Source: Owenia fusiformis (lineage: Eukaryota; Annelida; Polychaeta; Sabellida; Oweniidae). From it: a stretch of DNA of 64,000 nt. How positions within the stretch are numbered: the first letter of the stretch is position 1; every line of letters begins with the position of its first letter. The stretch covers positions 34,385,524 through 34,449,523 of the forward strand of contig CAIIXF020000006.1 in the NCBI GenBank assembly GCA_903813345.2. Reading direction: 5' to 3'. Made by a program: the position numbers and the translations under genes. Below are positions 1 to 11,436 of the stretch, one piece after another. The notes beneath the pieces were generated by a model. That model was not told the origin of the DNA. It saw nothing but the letters and a program-made list of their open reading frames with translations, and made no database searches.

Positions 1-1734
1 AAAGTGCCATAAAGATATTCAAAATTAGCTCAAAAATCGCATCATTGGAATGGTAGGAACTCAGTGTACCTCTTTCTTATGACCTACTTTCCCATGACTT
101 ATTCTAATGTCAATGGAATCCCTCATAGGGAGTCAGGGAATTTCTTGAAACATAATTGATGCAAAATTGAGAATGTGGAATAAAAGATTCATCATGTGTT
201 CTCTGAAAATAAAGTTTGCTGAGGTAAATATATATACATCATATAACACTATCAGGAAGATAGTGAAGATTCACAATGCACAATAATTTTGTAAGAGAGT
301 CACCTTGAAAATATTAAGTATTGAAAACAGTTTCGGAAACAATTATTAAAGAACTTCACAAACTTCCATGTAGATGATTCATTTTTGATTGGACTCGAGT
401 CTGGACTAGAGTTTGAAATAAAGGCAATTTGAGACTTGATTGTTTGATCATTTAAAACAGAGACACTTCGGGGTTTCAGATAAGGCAGCCTTAAAAACAG
501 TATAAGTCAAACAAGAGTGTATCAATTTAAACAAATTTCCATAAAAGTCAAACCACTTGTTTCACGAATGATTTCAAGGCAAAGATGTGTTTATGAGAAT
601 GAAAACTACTCTATGCAACTCGAAATAACTTTCTTTTAAAGGACCACGTACGGTATTGCAACAGATTTCCGTCATATGTTGGATTTTTGCTATTTTCTTC
701 AACAGATCCATGAGTTAGGCCATCATTAACTCCAGAACAAGCAGCCAAAGATATGATAAAATAATTTGGACTTTGATAAAGACACACACCCAATCAACAT
801 GTTTTTTTCTGTAATATTGTCCTGATTTCCAGTCCTTTAAACATCTGTGAGACACGGTCAACATCTCTACAGGAAAATATGATTCATGCTGGGGTTTTAA
901 AGATATCAATTTTGGTCGACTAAAATTAAGCTGAAAACATGAGTTTTCCCTATGTTAAAATAACATAAGGAATATTGTTTTCCACTTTATCCAAATGAAT
1001 CATATTTCCTTTAAATATGTTGACTATGTCTACGAAATGCAACATATTGATGCACCAGACATTGAAAAAACATGTGTGAAAAGGGCAACATTTCAGAAAA
1101 ACGTATCTGGGGTGTTTGCACCTTCCCTGTCTCAAAGTCCAAATCATTTTATCACCTCTATGAGTGCTTGATTTGGAGTTATTGCATTGGCCTAACATAT
1201 GCACCTGTTCAAATCCCCAATCGATAGCCAAAATCCAACATGACAGTTTGAAATCAGTTGTGATACCGTCCGTGGTCCTTTCTTTGATTAGTTTTAAGAC
1301 CAAATAAACACCTTTTGCAATATAAGAATATATCTAATGATGCTTGAATTAAAACATACGCTGTATGAACACTTTATACTCAAATATTTTAATGATTTAT
1401 CCCACATACCCTGAAACACAAGTAGCTATAGTGACCATATTTTTCACCAACGTTTTGAAGAGTCAGTGACATTTGGCATTCTTATCCGACACTGTCTCCT
1501 GTGAAAATTTGAATGAGAATGGCAAAAACCTTTGAGAGTTATTTTCTCAAAACTTATTGATCGACCTGGAATGTAGAACCAATTTGAGAGATTACTCGTC
1601 CATGTTTTCTAACACGATTACAGTAAAAGAGTCAGCACAATGGAGATTTTCAGGGCACCATTTCTTCATAATTTGCCTTCCGAGGGCCCCAATTCTTTTT
1701 AAACATATAATTAACCGTCTGGTGCCTTGAGATA

Positions 1735-1870
1735 CCATATACCATTTATTTTCTCTTATACCATTTACCATATTTTTACACCTCTTATACGATAAACGAT
1801 ATAAGATAAAATTTGCCCCTCTTATACAATATACAATTTTTCACCCTCTTATACGATAAACAATATCCAT
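1735..1870. repeat. short imperfect tandem repeat, CTCTTATACGATAAAC type
   Basis: The phrase CTCTTATAC(G/A)ATA recurs three to four times at about 45-bp intervals, each followed by an ATAAAC- or ATACAA-type tract. It is AT-rich and has no coding potential. Confidence 0.55.
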
Positions 1871-1889
1871 ACGAATAAAATCGGGAGAT

Positions 1890-2055
1890 GCCAGGGCATT
1901 AGTGTTCGAGTATCATGATAATATCCAAACCACCGTGGCAGCAAAAAATATGAGTAATATTATCACCAAATTGGTCCATGCCCTGATGCCAGTCAACGAA
2001 GGATCTGGTTTGAATTATGGCTGCCAATCCTCTTATGTACCAGCTGCATAAGGAT
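1890..2055. repeat. dispersed repeat, copy 1 (related to 62530-62775)
   Basis: Read on the minus strand, this block contains the phrases GAGGATTGGCAGCC, ACCAATTTGGT and AATATTACTCATATTTT in the same order and spacing as the plus strand around 62540-62625. This indicates two copies of one interspersed element in opposite orientation about 60 kb apart. Confidence 0.55.
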
Positions 2056-2350
2056 GCGTATCTAAAGAAAGCAGATGTTAACAAACTATACTACCCTTCT
2101 CGCCTTCATTATTACCTGCTTTGAAACCCGACTGTGATGTCAATATGAAATTACAGTGTATAGTGGTAACGTATCTATATTTACAACTATCTTACTGTAC
2201 ACTGCTATCACCATGACCTCCCATATTCAGAATAAAATAACTTCTTACCTATATTAAACCTCTCCTCTAATTATCAGATGCTCTCAGATTGTATTCAAAC
2301 GATTGTAGTCGTTAAGGCTCAGCTGAAAAGTAACATTTTGGTAAAAATTG

Positions 2351-2675
2351 CTATACCTGCACATGCTATTTTCTGGTACAAAATTCAGTAAGAAGGCATG
2401 TGTGTATTTCCTTGCTTTTATCAGGAAAGTATCATTACACTGTCTACTTTTAGTAAACCTGGAAACAATGGTATCTCCTGTGTTGTCTGGAAACTTTGAA
2501 AGAAAATTTGGAAAAATAGAAAGTGTGAAATATCAGAATTTCCTCTAGTTCCCATTGAACTCCTACCAGATATTCTAAAAGAAGACAATGTAATGATACT
2601 TTCCTGAAAAAAGCAAGGAAATTGGCACATGCCTTCATACTTTATTTTGTACCATAAAATAACATGTTCAGGTAG
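2351..2675. repeat. inverted-repeat (foldback) element
   Basis: Arms at about 2351-2455 and 2573-2675 are reverse complements over about 100 bp with few mismatches; shared core words include AGGAAAGTATCATTACA and AAGGCATGTG. A spacer of about 115 bp separates them. Short open frames on both strands are mirror images created by the palindrome, not genes. I could not fix a target-site duplication. Confidence 0.75.
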
Positions 2676-3101
2676 TGAAAATCGGAGCAAATGTGACCAA
2701 GGCATAAAGCTAATGATATTGCAGATGACGTACTGGGTGATATGAAATATGGGATGGATGATATAGTAACTGGTCTCAATAATGGCAATTTGCAACGCTT
2801 CGGGTTTTGATCAGAGCCCCAATGAAACAGGCTAAAGAATTTTTCATTTGACCTCATTAATTAGAACATGAAATATTTGTATTCTTAAATCCCTTCATAA
2901 GTATAATGACCATGGGTCCTAAATCGAGGCACAGCAAAATCATCAATCAAAAATATAAACTCTTTGAGGAAATTTTCGAAGCGCTGTTCAGAAGGGAAAT
3001 CATTTAGAAAGCAACATAACTAAAAATACAAAAACAGACTCATGAAAAAGTAAAAAAACAAAAACAAAGGCGAACTAAATACAATGTCATGGAAACGTAT
3101 A

Positions 3102-3161
3102 TGACGTAATGTAAGTTTGTTGTGTGACGTAATGAATATATTTACATAACAAACCGGAAAT
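3102..3161 (+). promoter_or_regulatory. candidate proximal promoter: two TGACGTAATG sites plus an ETS-like site
   Basis: TGACGTAATG occurs twice, at 3102-3111 and 3125-3134, in direct orientation 23 bp apart. It resembles the CRE/ATF family of bZIP binding sites. ACCGGAAAT at 3153-3161 matches the ETS core. The cluster lies 40-100 bp upstream of the PACSIN-like start codon. Binding is inferred from motif matches only. Confidence 0.4.
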
Positions 3162-3166
3162 CAATA

Positions 3167-3202
3167 ATGCTGAGAAATATTTTGTGTTTGGTTCTAAAAT
3201 AA
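3167..3202 (+). other. possible upstream ORF, 11 codons
   Basis: An ATG at 3167 opens an 11-codon frame that stops at 3200-3202, one base before the main ATG of the PACSIN-like gene. It matters only if transcription starts upstream of it, which the sequence does not show. Confidence 0.3.
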
Positions 3203-3203
3203 T

Positions 3204-6200
3204 ATGGCTCACAAATCATTTTGGGACATAGGATGCTACGAAGACAATATTCAACGTGTAGATAATGGCTCGATGTAAGCTGGTCTCTTTTTTTATTTGA
3301 CTAGAGGCAAATGACACAGAACTCATTTTCAAATAAAATTTACAGGCCCTTCCGATGGACTTCTCAAAGGGAGGGGTGTCTTTTGCGTAAGGACAGGTTT
3401 TGCCTTACTATAAGCTATTTGCACATAGCCAGATTCTCAGGAGATAGCTTTGTGCAAACTAAGTAAGGTTTTGCCGCTGACGTTGGCGCCCAGTGTGGCC
3501 CACACTAAGCTTTGAGGGTGGGTGCGGAGGGCCGCAAGCTATGCGGGTCTAGGGGCTGACAGGAAATATTGAAATTCATACCCTTAGTCTCAGGTACATT
3601 ATTTTGTAATAGGCTATATAGCCTATGTAGGCTAGCTCAATAAATATTCCTATATTTATTGAGGTTCTGATCCCCACTCCAAAAGAATTTTGCCGGCATC
3701 TATGTATCCGAGAGCTATATTTGCATCACTAAATACAAATCTCTTAAAAGATACATACATGTGCTATAGTCTGGGGCCACCTTTACACTGACCGGGTATT
3801 CACTTTGCATACAATTAAAGGAGCACGTAGGTTATCGCAAACAATTTCAGACAATTCTAGGCTAACTTGAATATTGAATATTTTCTGATCATGAACATTG
3901 GTGTATCTTTTAGACCCATCTGTCATCTTCAAGAAAAGTATACATAATGATAATTTAGTTAATCAGGCTAAGGGATATTAAAGGGCCAATGGACCAATCA
4001 ACATACTATACATTAAACATTGTAAAAAATGATTGCATTTTTGGTGAAAATGAGGTCAACATCTTTGAAAAAGTGTGTTGATGGGTTGATTGCTAGTTAA
4101 ATATTTCCAACTCCGCTTGACTTTATTATTATTGTATATAATTTTCTTTGAGACAGTGAATGGATCTAAAAGATATACCCGTCTTCATGGTCAGAAATTA
4201 GTCTTAGTCCAAGATATAACTGTCTGAAATTGTTTGCGATAACCTACGTGAACCTTTGTAGTTTGATGGTTATAAATTTCGAAAGTATGGATAGAAGTAT
4301 TCCTACGTTGAACTGATTTATCTTTTAGATATTGCCACAAATTTATTGACATGATACAAGAGAGATCTGATATAGAACGAGATTATTCCGAACGCTTGAG
4401 AGAATGGGGGACAAAATGGAAGAAAGATGCATACAAATGTAAGTTTTTAGAATAAATGTGCACACTTATCGATACATTCGCAAAGAAATGTTCCCTCTTT
4501 TAAAAAGACCATGGGCATTGTTTTTGAGTGTTTATTAACGACGTATTTTATAATGTACGGCCACTTATAAGATACTCTGTGTTGTATGTATTTTAAGATA
4601 AAAGAAATCCCATAGCACCCGCTGTTGCGGAGATGGCTAAAGCTAGCGAACGTGTGGCTGATATACACAAAACGATGGCAGATGAAATGACAACACGTCC
4701 AGACTCCGTAGGACAAGATATGAAACGGTCTCATCATTGAATCATTTTTAATTAAACAATCGAACCGTTAACCTTTTGATTTAGCTGATCTTGGCAAAAT
4801 TATGATTTTCTCTTTTATTTAAGATAAGAGGGAAGGTTAGATTTCGTTATTCAAACCCATTACACAAAATGATGGCCAGTTATTCACAACCATTAAGTTG
4901 ACAATATGCGATATAATAAGTCGTGAGTCCCAAAATAAGTGTGAAATAATGACTAAAAACATAACATGGTGTAAGTCACATGTATTGATGTCATGAAGTG
5001 TGCCAACTGCAAAGTAAAATTATATGATTCTCAACGTTAACGGGTGTCATTATTCAGAAAGGAAAGCCATTTGCATTTACTATTTCAGATTTACCATGTC
5101 CACTTACCACAGAGGTCACACAACAGGGAAATGTCAGGTTTCAAAGGACATTGAAGTTGAATTCGAAAATGCTCAACGTGAATATGCAATTCAACTCCAT
5201 ACTATGCTGAGTGCGAAGAAGGTACAGTATTTCGTAGAAGTGATTCTATATAATTTTATATAATTTTGTACTATTCTGTGGGTCGACTTTTGCACCGTTT
5301 CTTGGACGAATATTAGTTAATTGATACTGGATTTCTATGATCATGCGATATTTGTCTGTCTCTGGCTCTGTTTTCATCTCGCTGATCTTCCAGCACTATT
5401 ACAAGGCTAACAAAGCACACCAGAAAGCGACGGATAAATACCACGATGCCTCGTCGAATGGGCGCGAAAGGATGTCCAGAGAATCTGATGAAAATTTCAA
5501 GATGAGGATTCTACAAACAGAGGTGAATCTGGAAAACACATTAAGGGAATACCTGAGGTCCATCGAATCATTAAATAATGGACCTAAACAAATTTATATC
5601 GAGGTAAGTTAAGAAGGTTAGGGTCGTGCATCAAGATACATATTTTAGATTTTAATTTTTTTTTCTCAAACCATGTCTTAGAATGTGGTTTGGGGAAGGA
5701 TCTGAGAATACCGCAGAGGTAATAAGGTCAGAAATGGAGGAGTATAGTGTCCTGTAATCCAAGAACGGAGTGGCCATTCTTTACATTTACAATACATCTT
5801 TTGACACGCCAAACCTTCAATGTAGAACAAATTGTACAGTCAAATTAACACAAATTCATTATTCGTGATAATCAATATAATATACCTTTTTGTTCTAGAA
5901 AATGACTAAAGCGTTTGAAAGATGTCAGGATATCGAGTACAACAGGCTACAAACGACAACTCGGATCCTACTAGATTTCATAAGGGCTTTAGATCAACCA
6001 TGCATGTGCAGGTATCATTGATGCAAATTGTTCAGGGACACCTATTATGGTATTAATTTAAATAAAACACACCATGCAAATCTACAAGATGGGCCAAAAA
6101 TGTTCATAATTTTACTTTGCTACAATATTTATAAAGTATAGATTTCAGTAATATTTACGCAGTGAATTAATTTCCCTGAGATTGTTTAAGTATTTGATTT

Positions 6201-8105
6201 CATGATCAATAAGGAAGATTGGAAGGTCTGATGCAACATCTAGAAAAACGGAACTGGTACTGGTGCATATTGTGGGTAAAAAATGAATGAGTCACTATAT
6301 TAGTTTTTTTTGCTCAGGAAGAATACATTTTACCTTTTACATTCGTTCAACTTTGCTTCCCAAAAGAGAGCTTTGTAGTTTATAACTAGGCCTAGACTCG
6401 CACACGGTACCGAATATTATGTCAATTTATAAAAAGTAAAATGGGAGTATTGACAGTTGGCAACATTAATTATTCAACCCTTTTACCATGCATTTTATTT
6501 TCAGTGACACGTATGAAAATGTCGTAGCAATCGCGGAAAATATCAGCATTGAAGATTGCTTGGCCATTTGGTCTAGAGAGCACGGGGTGGAGTGCAGACA
6601 TCAGTGGCCTCGTTTTCAGGTTGGACCACAATTCTTTAAAACTTTTACGACCCCTTTACAACGCAATTTTATTTCCTAATGCTATATAGTATCAATAAAG
6701 ATTGACATTTAAATTCTAAATCACTGAATAAGTAAAAATGCATTTTTATTAGGAATATGACGATTTTTTGAAAACTGAACCAAAAAGGAGAAAATCCTGG
6801 GCCTTGAGGCAAGGAAGGTCATTGACCGATACAATACAAAGAAGTGTTCTCAGCTTGCTTGGCGTCCAAAGAGATGATTCCACTAAACCAAATGTTGCTG
6901 CTAACAGAAAAGGTAATCTCGATGACCAGTGCTTGTTCCAAAACAGAGGTTCCTGTAGCAATATCAGCGTAAATGCCATAATGGTTGTCGCATTAAAAAA
7001 TATTTATCATTATATTGATGAAAGACAAATAACAATTATAGCGAATCATAAATAACATTTGACAAAAAGTACAGGGTGATCTTTTATCTGAAACATTGTT
7101 GATACTTTAGGGTTTGCTATATTAGAGGCACCAGGAATACCAAGATGATATAATGCGCTCGTTGCAATTCAGTGTTGAAAACCTTTTCAGGAAATGAAGG
7201 CTATTATGCAGAGCTTGAACCTGTAGGAGCAGTGTCACCCCTACACGTTGACAAATACCAAGCTGATCCAAATGAGGACTTCTGGACGGACAGTGGTAAG
7301 TCCATACGTTGATTAAACGTATTCAATCAATTATTCATTTGCTTTATTTATTTGCGTGTGCCAATTTTCTGAAGAAGCTCTCTGCTAGAATTACGAAGTA
7401 CAACTCGTTGACGCGTTGTCTCCCGTTCTCTCGTCAAGCGTTCGGTAGAAAATTGTTAATAAAAAACACATTTAGTGTAAGCGAAGTGACGACAGTCGTA
7501 TAGAATTTCAGTGTAAGAATGTTTTCCCATTTATGCTTTACAGACGAAGATCAATGGGATTCAATTTATGAAGAACTTAAACCAAAGTTGGCTAACATTG
7601 AAGGAACAGAGAATGAGGAGGCCCCTGCTATAAATGTTAATGTTCGTGCATTGCAAGATCACGTCACATCTGAGCCTTCCTACTTGGAGTTCAGAAAGGG
7701 TGAGCTTTGATATTCAGGATGTGCAAGGTCTTGTCAGCTTGTTAAGTGAAGCATCGTTAAGAATTGTAACACGTCTTTTTAATTTGTTGGTCACATTCTA
7801 GTTTGTGATCTCACACCGCTATAATTTCGCTCGTTATAGGTTTATGTTATAATTTCACCACCACAAGTGGTCACATGTTGTTATAGTTTCCAATTTTTGT
7901 GGATGGTGCTCGGCAATTGGCGTTCGGCGGTTGGTATTTGTAACAAATGTCAGGTGTGAAATTTAACATGCTGGACATCAATTTATTTTCAGATGACGTC
8001 ATATATCAGATGAGTGTGGAAGAAAATGGACTTTGCTTTGGATCGCATGAAAACGCAGAGGGATATTACCCTTCAAGTATCGTCACTGTCATTAGATACT
8101 ACTAA
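3204..8105 (+). CDS. PACSIN/syndapin-like F-BAR and SH3 protein
   Basis: Predicted 471 aa from 11 exons: 3204-3274, 4329-4438, 4598-4727, 5089-5221, 5394-5603, 5899-6011, 6505-6619, 6753-6912, 7191-7295, 7544-7699 and 7993-8105. The start has A at -3 and G at +4. The N-terminal SFW..G motif, the Q-E-R-S-D-I-E-R-D-Y block (about residues 34-43) and the WPRF end of the F-BAR (about residues 290-293) follow PACSIN family landmarks. The F-BAR spans about residues 5-293, then an acidic linker, then a C-terminal SH3 (about 414-471). Family proteins (about 440-490 aa) tubulate plasma membrane and couple dynamin and N-WASP to endocytosis. Oddities: the linker has no NPF motif, and the SH3 lacks most canonical aromatic ligand-contact residues. 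Intron 3 needs a weak donor (CG|GTCTCA at 4728); other junctions are standard. Family assignment is strong; paralog identity is not resolved. Confidence 0.87.
3275..4328 (+). other. PACSIN-like intron 1
   Basis: An intron of about 1.05 kb bounded by GTAAGC and TTTTAG. Apart from the inverted-repeat element at about 3817-4257, nothing recognisable was seen. Confidence 0.7.
3817..4257. mobile_element. MITE-like inverted-repeat element in PACSIN-like intron 1
   Basis: Arms of about 110 bp (about 3817-3930 and 4142-4257) are reverse complements, sharing CACGTAGGTTATCGCAAACA and the word ATATCTTTTAGA in matching positions. No transposase is encoded. The end sequence AAAGGT(C/T)CA resembles that of the element at 54894-55559, suggesting related families. 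Confidence 0.75.
4728..7992 (+). other. PACSIN-like introns 3 to 10
   Basis: Introns lie at 4728-5088, 5222-5393, 5604-5898, 6012-6504, 6620-6752, 6913-7190, 7296-7543 and 7700-7992. The two longer than 300 bp (4728-5088 and 6012-6504) hold nothing recognisable. The last contains a fragment of a dispersed repeat at about 7855-7977. Confidence 0.6.
7855..7977 (+). repeat. dispersed repeat fragment (CACCACCA...GTGGTGACAT family)
   Basis: Begins with a near-palindromic CACCACAAGTGGTCACAT, then a TTGTTATAGTTTCC and TTTTTGTGGA tract and a GGCGGTTGG.ATTTGTAACAAAT tract. The same order of words appears at 25837-25975 and, partly, at 8871-8990 and 41050-41099. Confidence 0.65.
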
Positions 8106-8539
8106 AATCACAAGAGTTTGAAGACAAGTACAAACTACTAGAATCGAACACAAACTGAAAAATGTATGGAGCACGTGTTCAATGCGCCAAATTCTTACGT
8201 GTACTTTTAGGCTATATATATAGTCGCCAAACTATTTGAAATTTTGGAAATCGGTGACGAATTTGATGAACTCTACCTAGGCATATGTATTAATTTTAAT
8301 TTCCGAGTCAATGGGAATGGGTTCATTTTGCAGATTATATGATACAGCATTTATGCCTACAAAAAACCTACTATTGTTATAACAGAAATGCATGTCTAAT
8401 GTTATCAATAACTGTATTTTTTTATAATGAAATCGTCCTCTCGTTGAATTAGTGATAATTAACCTCAGAGATGATAAGCTACCATTATCACCTATTATCA
8501 CCTTAAAAGCACAATGCAATAAGTTTCCATTGTGTATTG

Positions 8540-8545
8540 AATAAA
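8540..8545 (+). terminator. candidate poly(A) signal of PACSIN-like gene
   Basis: An AATAAA 435 bp after the stop codon, the first clear one downstream. Cleavage there would give a 3'UTR of about 450 bases. Not confirmed. Confidence 0.35.
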
Positions 8546-8870
8546 TCTGATGAACTATTAATGAGAATGTTTGATCTTGCTGTCAACAATCAACTTCACA
8601 ATTCCTTTGAGATATATCATATTGTGATATCATTTTATTTTTATCATTGTATTGATGATTTGAGCCGTAATGGGGACATCAAATGCTTTTTGAATACTCT
8701 CATTTTTTCTTTTCCTAAACTATTTTGGAAAATTCGCACATCTTTATAATTATAGTACTGATATTTCATGGAAAGAATGAACAAAAATGTGCTCTAAAAT
8801 ACAGTAGTTATTTACCAGTATGTATTCTAGTATTCTGAAACACAAATTGGTCTAGAAATTCAGTTTTTAT

Positions 8871-8990
8871 GTTTCCACCAAGAAGTGGAGACATATTGTT
8901 TTTTCCATACTTAAATCATTCTGATCCATTTGATCACACTTGGCGTTTGGGTATCTGTGTCAGTAACGAATTATTACACCTATAACCATT
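8871..8990 (+). repeat. diverged dispersed repeat (CACCA...GTGGAGACATATTG)
   Basis: Diverged member of the family seen at 7855-7977 and 25837-25975: a CCACCAAGAAGTGGAGACAT start, then TTGTT, a pyrimidine tract, a TTGGCGTTTGGGTATCTGTG tract and AACGAA. Confidence 0.45.
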
Positions 8991-11376
8991 TGCAATCTTA
9001 GGAGGTGGTGATATTTTGTTCACAACCTCAGTAAACAAATTTAAACATACATATAAAAAATACAATCATATAGAAAATACATTTCTCCAAGACCGGGCAT
9101 TGAAACAAGGCTACCGCTTCATTAACAGTCGGTCTGAATTCGTTTGGAGATAATTAGAAAGAAAACATAAAAATAATCATGTAGGAATCATCGCGACTTT
9201 CCTGTCTCCTTTTTCACTTACGAGCTCGGTTCTTACGTTGTACGATGCTACTAATTGATCTGGTGTGCCGCTGAACAACAATACTCGGAAAAGGTATTAT
9301 ATCAAAGAACGACTGTGAGATACCTACTGTGGTATACGTAATATTTCACAGTCTTAATCGGTGTAGTATTTCTAATTAACAGATTCACCGTGTATAATTA
9401 ACCAGGTGAAAAATGTTAGAATTGGAACTTTGATCTCACGTTGTCTCCACAGTAGGCAAAGGTGAGTTATCATCATCTCCCTTTGAGCCTGTATGTGATT
9501 TATCGTTCTGTGGATTTGATCTCTGTGCGTCGCAAGTACATTTTGATCTATATGTCGTTAGAGGTACATCGTCTGGTTTGTCACGCATAATTTTTTTATT
9601 TGATTATTGACTGTTTTAAAACCTCGTAAGCTTATACAGTACGATAGAAGACGATCGTCATTTGAAATCGGTCATCTCGAAAACTTTTGGAATAGGCCTA
9701 AACTATTTTTATGTCACTTGTAAATTTTTAGTGTCCCTTGACCCTATGTTCGGCTTTCTAATACACTTCGCTCACTCGTGTTATGTTTGATATCAACGTC
9801 GATAAAAACGATATCATTCAAAATGATCTGATATTCCATGTAGCTATAGTTAGTAAAATATTTATTATAGTCTCACACTGTTTACAATTACTAAACCTTC
9901 TTCAATGAATAACGGCCCCGCCAGTTTCGACGTATGAGAGACTCGCTTATTTCTCTACATTTCTGTACATTTCTGAATATATGCATAAAGAATCACTCGA
10001 GAGAAATATAGTCAGATTGACTTAAAACACGAAGCGAAAAAGACAATTATACTTCTGTTAGACAATATTAGTTACCGTCGCAACAAATTCTGGGTTCCAA
10101 AATTCGCAACATACTGTATGTTACCATGTGTAACATTTTGTTACTTCTTAGTCGTGGTGTCTGAGCGACATGTAAAGAATGCAGTTAACAATGGTCTTAT
10201 AAATATACTCATCACGACCTCTCTGCCACGATATTGAGAGATGTAATCGCAAATGAAGACTCGGGTTTAATATTTCCTAGGTTTTGTAATTTCATATTAG
10301 AAATCACATATAATCATGCAATCTTCCTTCCACAGTTATGTACATACAAATAGCATCGTCATTACAGATGCGTCAGCATTGATGAGCTTATTTTTGCAAT
10401 AACCCATGACATAATCTTTACGTGAATTATGAAAAGAATATGCGAATATGACAAAACAATTTGAATGTTTGTCTTAGGTGAGTCTTGCCTAGAGAGAGCC
10501 TTAACATCTCATATTAAACCAAGATTCGTGTTTTTGATGGGTTCGAGGTGTTTTGAGGTCAGCATTTTAAATGAGTTTACCTGTTGCATTTTATTACATA
10601 AAAGAAAAAATACAGATAACGATGCTCAGAGCATCAGTTAGTCTTCATTACTGTATAAATTGACTTGGTAAATATGGATCATTGTATCAACTGACTTGAC
10701 AGATTTTTATACAGATTATTGAATCAATCGAACGTATTCTGGACAGTTTGGTGTATCAATTGACTGATTTCATTTTCTATAAAATCATCCTCATTTGTCC
10801 TGATAAAACCATATTGCCAATCAGCAATGTACATATATATCATAGCACTGTTAAAGTATTATATTAATATCGGTCATGGAGATAAAAACGAATAAAAATG
10901 AAGCATCACTCTCCGCGTTGCAATTAGGACGATGATTAGCTTGGTGATTAGTAAGTTCATTATAGTCAGCGTCTACTGCCAGAATTGTACAGGTGCATCA
11001 CATATACGGAGAGTGTCTTGTTAATGCATCGGTTCCCATAGCAACCACCTGTTAATTTACTACTCATCAATTTGGATGTGATTGCTGTTTGACTATGAAC
11101 ATGTATCTAGTTATACGTAATTGCAATATGGAGGGATAGTACAGCGAGAGTTATTCTTCACAATTCAAATGGATTACTAGTAACAATTTGAATTGAATGG
11201 AATAAAACGATAAATATTTTAAATAATTTTATATCAATAAATAAAAAAGTGGGACATATTTCTGAATTTGTTATGTAAAAAGTGTCTAACGTAATAATGC
11301 TGTAAGATATTTATGTAAAGAATTTTTGCGAAATTATTTGAAAACACGAAAGACACGATGGAGTTATAACTGACCG

Positions 11377-11436
11377 ATGAGGATGCGGACTACGAAACAA
11401 AATTATGGATATATTAGATGCAGTTTTTGTGTTTAA
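11377..11436 (+). other. possible upstream ORF overlapping the first cadherin ATG
   Basis: A 19-codon frame starting at 11377 overlaps the first in-frame ATG (11405) in another frame and stops one base before the second in-frame ATG (11438). If present in the mRNA it would favour initiation at 11438, which gives the more typical signal peptide. The 5' end of the transcript is unknown. Confidence 0.25.

Larger units (their letters stand above)
1..3095. other. intergenic region upstream of the PACSIN-like gene
   Basis: No convincing coding exon was found on either strand; open frames are short and not conserved in appearance. The region holds a short tandem repeat (about 1735-1870), a dispersed repeat (about 1890-2055) that recurs near the right end of the window, and a 325-bp inverted-repeat element (2351-2675). 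Confidence 0.6.
8106..11404. other. intergenic region between PACSIN-like and cadherin genes
   Basis: No exon with splice signals was recognised. It holds a candidate poly(A) signal, a diverged dispersed repeat (8871-8990) and a fragment of the GAGCGAAG-type palindromic repeat (about 9765-9830). Promoter elements of the cadherin gene presumably lie near 11404 but none could be singled out. Confidence 0.55.
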
